Shown here: positions 1-5,012 of the stretch, in pieces | How positions within the stretch are numbered: position 1 is the first letter of the stretch | How the letters are laid out: each line of letters opens with the position of its first letter | Assembly (NCBI GenBank): GCA_007135955.1 | Contig: SLHW01000021.1 | Location: 1 to 5,012 of the forward strand | Direction of reading: 5' to 3' | DNA from: Candidatus Saccharimonadota bacterium | Lineage (GTDB): Bacteria; Patescibacteriota; Saccharimonadia; Saccharimonadales; SLHW01 | DNA length: 5,012 bases | Made by a program: the position numbers and the translations under genes | Notes under the pieces: generated by a model | What the model was told of the DNA's origin: nothing | What the model saw: only the letters and a program-made list of their open reading frames with translations | Database searches by the model: none

Positions 1-104
1 CTAAATCCTTTGATAGATAGTTTCTGCAGCTAAGCGGCAAACAACAGAGCATGATAACAAAAACGAATAGTAGTTTGGTGCAGTTTTGATTAACGGAGAT
101 GAAA

Positions 105-2732
105 CTACGTTGTTTCTTGATGTTTGGCAGTAAAGTGATGAGTTAAAGCTTGGTGACTACTGCTTTGCCAGCGAGTTTGCCAAGTAAGCATTTCTAGGCC
201 TTGCTTGTACGGTCGCTCAATGCCAGGCCGCAACTTTGGCTTAAAGAATTCCTGATAGCTTTCCTTAAAATCTTCACCAGTAAATACTCTAGCTATATAC
301 AATGGCATACGATAAAAACTTAAGTCAGACCCGAGGTTGTTTTCTAGCCAGTCCCAGTTGTCTTTTAACCATTGCCATGTATGGTCTCTGGCGTGGCGGT
401 TTAGAAAGCTATAGGCAATCCAATACGATACATCTTGCAGTCGCACATCTGATGACTTGATTAGTTTTAGGGATTGGTCAATTAACTCGGGTTGCCGGAA
501 TCCAGTGATAGCTGCAGCAAGAGTGGTTTTTTCTTCGCTAAGATGTGACGAGTTGTGTAGATTAACTAGCTTTTGGAAGGTGTCTTGATCGCCGCGGCGA
601 GCGACGGTGCCAAAAACTGCACCACGGAGATCTGGATGCACTAAGCCTCGCTTAACATTTTTAGTGAGTGCGCCTTGTCGCAGACTGGGGCGAACTTCAT
701 CGACGTCATGAATTTTTGCAAACAATTCTTCACATTTTTTTACTACCCAATCTTCATCTGCACCGGCTGCCATATTGATAATGGTTGGTCGCAGTAGTTT
801 ATCAAAATAGCTATCCGATGAGCTTTCGTCCCAGCCAAGCCGTTCAAGCTGCTTGGCAATAAGTTGCCGTGTAAATGGCTTCATTGCTTCTCGCAGCTTT
901 TCATCATTCATAACGAGCCGTAGTGAGCCCAGCCATGTGCTAATAACTTCCCATACTGCATAACTTTCTTCATCGTTGAAATTATCTAAAAACGCAACAG
1001 TATCAACACTATCACAATATCCATATTTCGCGCCCTCCAGGACATCACTAGCAACGCCGATTCGGTCAAGCTCGGCTAGCTTGCCTTTCGTAATTTGGTG
1101 ACCGAGTAGATCGAGGTGTGAAGAATTATATAGAGTTCGATAGAAGCCAGTTTGTCCATGGTTTAGCTTGATCGGCTGATTGGTTGTCAGCTTTATTTTT
1201 TTCGTGGATTTTGTGAGGAGGTCGTTATCGATATTTTCTGAAAGTAAGAGGGGTATCGGCCAGACAGTAGAAGCTGCAGCAGCAGTTGATGGATCTGTAC
1301 AAAAGCGTTCTTGAGTAATTGAAATCTGATTGTTTTCGACAGTTGTGCGCACCAACGGAAACCCGGAATGCGTTGTCCAGTCATGCATAAATGATCGCAC
1401 TGGTTGGTCGCTACTGTCTTCCAGTGCTTGCCATAAATCAGTAGTAATCGTATTGGCGTAACTATGACGATGTAGATAGGTTCTGAGTCCTGCTTGGAAT
1501 GTTTCTGGCCCCAGGTAGCCGTGTAGCATATGGATCAAGCTCGCGCCTTTACTATAACTAATTGCATCGAAAATAGTCCGAATCTCATCAGGGTGCTTGA
1601 TCGGCACCTCAACTGGATGCGTCTCAATCAGACTATCTAGGCGCATTGCCTGTTGCTGTTCAGTTGCAACAAACTGTGTCCACATCTGCCAATCTGGGAA
1701 CAGGTTGTCTACTGCTAGGTATTCTATCCAGCTCGCAAAACCCTCGTTTAACCAAAGGTCTGTCCACCATTTCATTGTCACCAAATTACCGAACCACTGG
1801 TGAGCAAGTTCATGAGCGACTACCATTGCTACGTATTGTTTGGTGGTCATAGTAGTGTGCTCCGGGTCGACCAATAGCGTTTGTTCACGGTAGGTAATAA
1901 GACCCCAATTTTCCATAGCACCACTGGCAAAATCCGGCAGGGCAATCATGTCGCATTTTTCCAGCGGGTAGGGGATTCCGAAGTACTCATCATAAAATTC
2001 TAGACATGATTTCGCGACTTCTAGCGCAAAATCAACAAATTTTACGTTGTCTGGTGTTGCGTACGCTCGTACTGCAACACCAGTTGTTGTCTTGGTTTCT
2101 TTGTGTCCAAGTTCACCCGTAGCAAAAGCGAGTAAGTAAGTACTCATAATTGGTGTTTTTTCAAACTTTGTAATTAGCTTTCCATCAACTTGCTGCTGTT
2201 CTTCTATCGCTGTATTTGATAGTACTGTTTCACCTGGTTCAGTTTTGGTGGTGAGCTGAAAGGTAGCCTTGGCTACTGGTTCATCGATACAAGGGAATAC
2301 CTCTCTAGCATGATGGCTCTCAAATTGGGTTGCCAGCAGCTGTTTTTTCTTCTTGTTGTGGGTGAAGTTACAGGGATAGACACCATTCATCTGAGTGGTA
2401 ATAGTACCCGAAAAAGATATCTCTACATGATATTCTCCGGGATAGAGTAGTTCATTCGAATGCAGGCGAACTTCGTCATAGCCGGCATGCTGGACAATTC
2501 TAGTAATTGGTATCTCGATGACACCGTGTTTTTTATCATGTTTGATGATCTTAGCGCTATTTATACGCAAGTCTTTTTGATGAAAGGTGAGTCGCTTGGT
2601 GGGTCGACCGATCTTCTTGCCGTGTATCTCGACTACACCAGTAAAGGTCTGCTCTTTTTTATTGAGTTCTAGCTCTAGTTGATAATGCGCTGGCGCAAAG
2701 TAGTCAGCTAAATGTGTCACCGATTTGCTCAT
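105..2732 (-). CDS. pepN: M1 family zinc aminopeptidase (APN/PSA type), complete
   Basis: Removes N-terminal amino acids from peptides, probably in late cytosolic protein turnover or use of imported peptides. The 875-residue product has the M1 signatures: substrate-binding GAMEN at 271-275, zinc motif HELAH at 307-311, third zinc ligand Glu330 in NEGFAS (18 residues between it and His311), and a Tyr at 393 in SYSKGAS that fits the conserved catalytic Tyr. In family terms, residues ~1-200 are the beta-saddle domain, ~200-455 the thermolysin-like catalytic domain, ~455-525 a small beta domain, and the rest a helical ERAP1_C-like domain. GAMENWGLITYRE resembles eukaryotic APN/PSA and actinobacterial enzymes more than E. 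coli PepN, so pepN is used loosely. There is no signal peptide or membrane segment, so it is probably cytoplasmic. The ATG at 2732 is favoured because the family-like LADYFAPAHYQL begins at residue 8. No Shine-Dalgarno precedes it. It stops with TAG at 105-107 and is divergent from nusA. No disruption is seen. Confidence 0.96.
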   Translation of the reverse strand: MSKSVTHLADYFAPAHYQLELELNKKEQTFTGVVEIHGKKIGRPTKRLTFHQKDLRINSAKIIKHDKKHGVIEIPITRIVQHAGYDEVRLHSNELLYPGEYHVEISFSGTITTQMNGVYPCNFTHNKKKKQLLATQFESHHAREVFPCIDEPVAKATFQLTTKTEPGETVLSNTAIEEQQQVDGKLITKFEKTPIMSTYLLAFATGELGHKETKTTTGVAVRAYATPDNVKFVDFALEVAKSCLEFYDEYFGIPYPLEKCDMIALPDFASGAMENWGLITYREQTLLVDPEHTTMTTKQYVAMVVAHELAHQWFGNLVTMKWWTDLWLNEGFASWIEYLAVDNLFPDWQMWTQFVATEQQQAMRLDSLIETHPVEVPIKHPDEIRTIFDAISYSKGASLIHMLHGYLGPETFQAGLRTYLHRHSYANTITTDLWQALEDSSDQPVRSFMHDWTTHSGFPLVRTTVENNQISITQERFCTDPSTAAAASTVWPIPLLLSENIDNDLLTKSTKKIKLTTNQPIKLNHGQTGFYRTLYNSSHLDLLGHQITKGKLAELDRIGVASDVLEGAKYGYCDSVDTVAFLDNFNDEESYAVWEVISTWLGSLRLVMNDEKLREAMKPFTRQLIAKQLERLGWDESSSDSYFDKLLRPTIINMAAGADEDWVVKKCEELFAKIHDVDEVRPSLRQGALTKNVKRGLVHPDLRGAVFGTVARRGDQDTFQKLVNLHNSSHLSEEKTTLAAAITGFRQPELIDQSLKLIKSSDVRLQDVSYWIAYSFLNRHARDHTWQWLKDNWDWLENNLGSDLSFYRMPLYIARVFTGEDFKESYQEFFKPKLRPGIERPYKQGLEMLTWQTRWQSSSHQALTHHFTAKHQETT

Positions 2733-2739
2733 AGCGTTT

Positions 2740-2748
2740 ATTGTAGCA
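2740..2748 (-). promoter_or_regulatory. Extended -10 promoter element of the aminopeptidase gene
   Basis: On the minus strand this reads TGCTACAAT: a TGn extension followed by TACAAT, which matches TATAAT at 5 of 6 positions. Only 7 nt separate the box from the ATG at 2732, so the predicted start of transcription falls at or one base before the start codon. The -35 position (about 2763-2768) is poor, as is usual for extended -10 promoters. The lack of any Shine-Dalgarno before this ATG agrees with a leaderless mRNA. The element sits between the gene and the nusA -35 box, so the two divergent promoters overlap. It is predicted from sequence only. Confidence 0.5.
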
Positions 2749-2749
2749 T

Positions 2750-2778
2750 TTGACGTTTACTGAAATCTGGCGTAGTAT
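2750..2778 (+). promoter_or_regulatory. Predicted sigma70-type promoter for nusA
   Basis: The -35 box TTGACG (2750-2755, 5 of 6 matches to consensus) and the -10 box TAGTAT (2773-2778, 4 of 6) are separated by exactly 17 bp. The expected transcription start is about 2783-2786. This would give a leader of roughly 80 nt before the nusA ATG, containing the hairpin at 2791-2821. No rimP or other gene lies upstream on this strand, so nusA must have its own promoter close by, which supports the call. Confidence 0.6.
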
Positions 2779-2783
2779 TAACA

Positions 2784-2828
2784 ATGAAGTATCCGGCCAC
2801 ACCACTTGGGTCGGATTTTTTCATTTAA
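2784..2828 (+). CDS. Possible 14-codon leader peptide upstream of nusA
   Basis: This frame runs from ATG at 2784 to TAA at 2826-2828 and would encode MKYPATPLGSDFFI. The ATG coincides with the predicted transcription start of the nusA promoter, so it could only be translated as a leaderless message. The frame covers the whole terminator-like hairpin at 2791-2821, and ribosomes on it would prevent that hairpin from folding. A 14-codon open frame is easily found by chance and there is no run of a single regulatory amino acid (two Pro codons only). The frame is seen in the sequence. Its translation and role are inferred. Confidence 0.25.
   Translation: MKYPATPLGSDFFI
2791..2821 (+). terminator. 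Intrinsic-terminator-like hairpin in the nusA leader
   Basis: The arms ATCCGGCC (2791-2798) and GGTCGGAT (2809-2816) pair over 8 positions with one G-T wobble around a 10-nt loop, and six T residues cover 2816-2821. This is the layout of a Rho-independent terminator reading in the plus direction; the minus direction has no T-run after the stem. It cannot serve the aminopeptidase gene, whose 3' end is 2.6 kb away. It lies after the nusA promoter and before the nusA Shine-Dalgarno, so it most likely acts as an attenuator. The stem is moderate in length, so efficiency may be partial. Confidence 0.5.
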
Positions 2829-2850
2829 AACACCATAGTCCAAAAAATAC

Positions 2851-2857
2851 AAGGAGA
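2851..2857 (+). promoter_or_regulatory. Shine-Dalgarno site of nusA
   Basis: AAGGAGA lies 8 nt upstream of the ATG at 2866 and is a strong match to the anti-Shine-Dalgarno sequence. It fixes the nusA start. It also contrasts with the aminopeptidase gene and the downstream frame at 4612, neither of which has a recognisable site. Confidence 0.85.
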
Positions 2858-2865
2858 GACATACT

Positions 2866-4134
2866 ATGAATATTGACTTTAAACAAATCGCGAGCGCAGT
2901 TCGTGCAATCGCCGAAGAAAAAAATCTTGACGAAGATGCTGTTAAGGCTGTTGTCGAGCAGGCGTTGGCGGCTGCCTATCGTCGTGATCACGGCGATCGT
3001 GACCAGGAAGTACGCGCAACCCTCAATCTCAATACTGGTGATGTAGATATCTATATTACTAAAGAGGTTGTCGAATCAGTAGATAATGAAAAATCTCAGA
3101 TAAGTAAAAAAGAAGCCCAGGCAATCAAAAAAGACGTCGCTGTCGGTGAAGAAATTGAAGTTCATGAAACGATTAAGGACTTCGGGCGAGTAGCTGCTCA
3201 GACTGCCAAACAGGTGATACTGCAGCGCTTGCGCGAGGCTGAGCGAGAAATTGTCTTAGCAGAGTACGAAGATAAAATCGGCACGATTATCAATGCTATC
3301 GTATCTCGTGTCGAAGGAAACATCGTCCGGGTAGATTTAGGTAAAGCGCAAGGCATCTTGCCGCGAAGCGAGCAGATTCAAGGAGAGCGCCACCACCCCG
3401 GTCAGCGGCTAAAGGTATTTCTCAAAGACGTCGAACGTGGCTTTCGTGGACCACAGCTGGTAGTAAGCCGTGGTTCGACAGATTTTGTGAAGCTTCTCTT
3501 TCAGAATGAGGTCCCAGAGATGGAGGGCGGGGCAGTCGAGATTAAGGAAATGGCTCGCGAAGCGGGTGTTCGCACCAAGCTTGCTGTATACAGTAATGTT
3601 CAAGGTGTCGATCCCGTTGGAACCTTTGTGGGCGGACACGGAACTCGCGTTAACGCTGTTATGAGCGAAATAGGCGAACAAGAGAAGATTGACATTATTG
3701 TCTGGAGCGACGATCCAAAAGAATACATTACTAATGCTTTGAGTCCTACCAAAATTAAAGAAGTTCGAGTCAACAAAGATACAAAAACCGCTCGAGTAAT
3801 TGTCGATGAGGATCAGTTGTCTATAGCTATCGGTCGTAGCGGCCAAAACGTTCGCCTAGCAAGCAAATTAACTGGGTATGAAATCGATATAACCCAGGCC
3901 GATGCGCCAGTAGAATCGCCTGAACAAGAGGACGAACCTACTGAAGGAAAAGCAGCATCATCTAATCGGGATAATTCAGCTGATGCTACAAAGCCCAAGA
4001 TAAAAGAAGCCGACTTGCAAGAAGCTACAGCAGCTGACCGTAAGCCTGAATCACACAAAACTGAACAAAAACTTAAGAAAAAAACTGAACTAGAAAGCTC
4101 ACTCCTCGAAGCTATCGAAGAGCACGGCGAATAG
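2866..4134 (+). CDS. nusA: Transcription termination/antitermination factor NusA
   Basis: NusA binds RNA polymerase and nascent RNA, promotes pausing and hairpin-dependent termination, and takes part in antitermination complexes. The 422-residue product has the normal domain order: N-terminal polymerase-binding domain (~1-135, starting MNIDFKQIASAV), S1 domain (~137-203), KH1 (~204-280) and KH2 (~285-345). KH1 contains VDPVG followed by the loop GGHG (256-259), where many NusA proteins have GMRG. KH2 has a standard GRSG loop (323-326) in AIGRSGQNVRLAS. After residue ~346 comes a charged, low-complexity Lys/Glu/Ala/Ser tail instead of the helix-hairpin-helix acidic repeats of the ~495-residue E. 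coli protein, so it resembles the shorter NusA of many other bacteria. The start is set by a good Shine-Dalgarno. No rimP precedes it and no recognisable ylxR or infB follows within the window. No clear terminator is seen after the TAG stop. Confidence 0.97.
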   Translation: MNIDFKQIASAVRAIAEEKNLDEDAVKAVVEQALAAAYRRDHGDRDQEVRATLNLNTGDVDIYITKEVVESVDNEKSQISKKEAQAIKKDVAVGEEIEVHETIKDFGRVAAQTAKQVILQRLREAEREIVLAEYEDKIGTIINAIVSRVEGNIVRVDLGKAQGILPRSEQIQGERHHPGQRLKVFLKDVERGFRGPQLVVSRGSTDFVKLLFQNEVPEMEGGAVEIKEMAREAGVRTKLAVYSNVQGVDPVGTFVGGHGTRVNAVMSEIGEQEKIDIIVWSDDPKEYITNALSPTKIKEVRVNKDTKTARVIVDEDQLSIAIGRSGQNVRLASKLTGYEIDITQADAPVESPEQEDEPTEGKAASSNRDNSADATKPKIKEADLQEATAADRKPESHKTEQKLKKKTELESSLLEAIEEHGE

Positions 4135-4291
4135 TCGAAGCACATAAATCTAGAGCCCTCTGTGTTGCGATACAAGTATCTGGCTTTCTTGCCGCCATTA
4201 ATCCAGCTTGTCGGAACTAGCGTTGACTGCATAGAGAGATTTCATTACGCCAAAAGAGGATTGAATTACAGTCTATTCTCCAGCTGATATT

Positions 4292-4465
4292 TCAATCGGC
4301 TATTACTCTTGCTTTAAGTCGAATTACTCTGGCGGTGTGGCCATTCAATCTTGATAAACGCCAACCGAGCGGATACTCCAGGGTGTCAATATTTTTGGTG
4401 AAAGCATTCGAGACTATGCTAGTCAGACGTTCAGATTCAGCTGCGCGCTCATGGAGGCTGTTGAG
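4292..4465 (-). pseudogene. Possible C-terminal gene remnant, no start codon
   Basis: On the minus strand, 57 codons stay open and end in TGA at 4292-4294. The translation begins LNSLHERAAESERLTS and ends VIRLKARVIAD, with a balanced, protein-like composition rich in Arg, Leu, Ala and Glu. A TAG at 4466-4468 bounds it upstream. No ATG or GTG occurs in it, and its only TTG lies late, near codon 39. In the same register further upstream (above 4469) there is another short protein-like piece, LLGYARWIPRKHVFS, ending in a stop. This could be a decayed gene with in-frame stops. Open frames of this size are also expected by chance in a region like this. The product is not recognised. Confidence 0.22.
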
Positions 4466-4482
4466 CTAAATATTGATGAATG

Positions 4483-4510
4483 ACAATTGATTTAATTTTA
4501 ATATCATTGT
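4483..4510. repeat. Imperfect AT-rich inverted repeat
   Basis: ACAATTGAT (4483-4491) and ATCATTGT (4503-4510) are inverted copies except for one bulged T, separated by an 11-bp spacer made only of A and T. A 10-bp perfect palindrome, TTTAGCTAAA, follows at 4525-4534. The repeat overlaps the weak promoter-like pair at 4487-4515 and could be an operator. AT-rich DNA forms such dyads readily by chance. Confidence 0.35.
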
Positions 4511-4515
4511 AAAAG
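4487..4515 (+). promoter_or_regulatory. Weak candidate promoter for the downstream open frame
   Basis: TTGATT (4487-4492) and TAAAAG (4510-4515) lie 17 bp apart within the most AT-rich part of the stretch after nusA, each with about 4 of 6 consensus matches. It would place a transcript start near 4522, about 90 nt before the ATG at 4612. The match is weak and rests mainly on position. Confidence 0.2.
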
Positions 4516-4611
4516 TGTATCTTTTTTAGCTAAAGACGTGTTTTCTCGGAATCCAACGAGCATAGCCAAGCAGCTGAATTTGTATGGTTGTTAATAACCT
4601 TGTCTCTGCGA

Positions 4612-5012
4612 ATGTCACTTATTTGTTCGGTGCCTTCTACCAAGCACCGCTTCTACTTGCATGCCTCTATCATTTTTGTCATACTGCTAACGTATTTTCG
4701 AACAAATAGAACTGAAGAGTATATGCAGCAAATCAAAGAGGGTAGAGAAGGCGAATCATTTCGGATTGCCGTCCGTCGACAAACCAATGGTGGCTCTCTG
4801 CCGTCTCGTCCCTCACACAACAACAGACCACAACCTTCCCAACGCCCAACAGCACCTGTAATCCAACAGCGAGAACTCACCAATCAGCGCCCACCAGCAC
4901 CAGGCCGAATACCAAATCGCTACAACGCAGCTACAAGACCACCCAGTCAGTCACAGCCAACCACCCAACATACTCCAGAGCCACCCGCACAGACTACCCC
5001 AGCCAACACATC
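4612..5012 (+). CDS. Unrecognised protein with hydrophobic segment and Pro/Gln-rich tail, partial (runs off right edge)
   Basis: The frame is open from 4534 to the window end. From ATG 4612 it gives 133 codons and continues. Residues ~16-29 (LHASIIFVILLTYF) are hydrophobic and could be a membrane anchor or uncleaved signal, preceded by basic residues KHR at 11-13. Residues ~30-60 are charged (TNRTEEYMQQIKEGREGE). From ~62 onward the sequence is disordered in character, with about 17 Pro among the last 70 residues, plus many Gln, Thr and Arg and almost no acidic residues. No Shine-Dalgarno precedes 4612. Alternative starts are GTG 4630 and ATG 4723; the latter has a weak GAAGAG and would drop the hydrophobic segment. 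DNA from ~4810 is C/A-rich and poor in G and T, which suppresses stops, so openness alone is weak evidence; another plus frame is also open from 4744 but has no start codon. It might be a membrane-anchored protein with a linker, or the variable N-terminus of something conserved beyond the edge. No family is recognised. Confidence 0.5.
   Translation, partial: MSLICSVPSTKHRFYLHASIIFVILLTYFRTNRTEEYMQQIKEGREGESFRIAVRRQTNGGSLPSRPSHNNRPQPSQRPTAPVIQQRELTNQRPPAPGRIPNRYNAATRPPSQSQPTTQHTPEPPAQTTPANT

Larger units (their letters stand above)
4135..4611. other. Poorly coding stretch between nusA and the next open frame
   Basis: All three plus-strand frames are interrupted by stops and no ATG opens a frame longer than about 41 codons. 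No tRNA, tmRNA, RNase P or SRP RNA signature was recognised, and no hairpin with a T-run follows nusA. What it does hold is a protein-like minus-strand frame at 4292-4465, an AT-rich patch around 4470-4530 with an imperfect inverted repeat and a weak promoter-like pair, and two copies of ATTACTCT (4302-4309 and 4323-4330). The length is large for a gap after a housekeeping gene in a compact genome, so decayed coding sequence or an unrecognised RNA is possible. Confidence 0.6.

Noticed and set aside
25..41. GC-containing inverted repeat downstream of the aminopeptidase gene as a terminator
   Set aside because: The stem has a mismatch and no T-run follows it on the minus strand.
1..52. Possible partial genes at the left edge, including a minus-strand ATG at 52-50 and a plus frame ending at 31-33
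   Set aside because: Only 10 to 17 codons are visible, with no Shine-Dalgarno and no recognisable sequence, so nothing can be supported.
2647..2660. A boxA-like TGCTCTTT on the plus strand
   Set aside because: It lies inside the aminopeptidase coding sequence on the antisense strand, upstream of the nusA promoter, and so would not be in the nusA transcript.
3409..3846. A 145-codon open frame on the minus strand inside nusA
   Set aside because: It lies wholly opposite the conserved S1/KH coding sequence of nusA, and its translation resembles no family; it is an antisense shadow.
4141..4200. Small hairpins just after nusA (CACA/TGTG and TGGC/GCCA) as a nusA terminator
   Set aside because: The stems are only about four pairs and no T-run follows either of them.
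3813..4232. A 139-codon minus-strand frame across the 3' end of nusA
   Set aside because: Most of it is antisense to nusA and Ser/Cys-rich, as expected for a shadow of a Lys/Glu/Ala-rich tail. The first 33 codons outside nusA look mildly protein-like, but not enough to call a gene.
4403..4424. T-loop-like TTCGA within AGCAT/ATGCT as part of a tRNA
   Set aside because: No acceptor, D or anticodon stems can be built around it.
4653..4883. A 76-codon minus-strand frame opposite the last open frame
   Set aside because: Its Gly/Arg/Cys-rich translation is what the complement of the C/A-rich plus-strand sequence gives, and there is no Shine-Dalgarno.
4744..5012. A second plus-strand frame open to the window end
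   Set aside because: It contains no ATG, GTG or TTG and begins right after a TAG. Openness comes from the low T content of this DNA.

Overview
The window contains two well-supported genes that diverge from a 133-bp intergenic region, then a poorly coding stretch, then the start of a third gene that runs off the right edge. The genetic code looks standard: Trp is TGG and no in-frame TGA occurs in the large genes. Base composition is moderate by eye. The NusA is short and lacks the C-terminal acidic repeats of enterobacteria. No rimP lies upstream of nusA. The aminopeptidase is of the large cytoplasmic APN/PSA type. Together these would suit a small-genome bacterium such as a Patescibacteria (CPR) member, possibly Saccharibacteria. 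That placement is an inference from gene style and was not tested by any search.

Region by region: 1-104 is a short gene-free tail. 105-2732 (minus) is a complete M1 zinc aminopeptidase of 875 residues with intact catalytic motifs. 2733-2865 is a compact divergent control region. On the minus side it has an extended -10 box only 7 nt from the aminopeptidase ATG, which suggests a leaderless mRNA. On the plus side it has a good -35/-10 pair followed by an intrinsic-terminator-like hairpin with a T-run, placed before the nusA Shine-Dalgarno. A 14-codon open frame starts at the predicted transcription start and spans that hairpin. 2866-4134 (plus) is nusA.

4135-4611 holds no clear gene. It contains a 57-codon protein-like frame on the minus strand without a start codon (possibly a gene remnant), an AT-rich patch with an imperfect inverted repeat and a weak promoter-like pair. 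4612-5012 (plus) is an open frame continuing past the window. It encodes a short hydrophobic segment followed by a basic Pro/Gln/Thr/Arg-rich disordered tail. Its function is not recognised.

NusA and the aminopeptidase have no evident functional link beyond sharing a divergent promoter region. No defence system, CRISPR array, insertion sequence or other clearly new multigene system is visible. The most interesting signal is the possible attenuator, with or without a leader peptide, in front of the gene for the termination/antitermination factor NusA.
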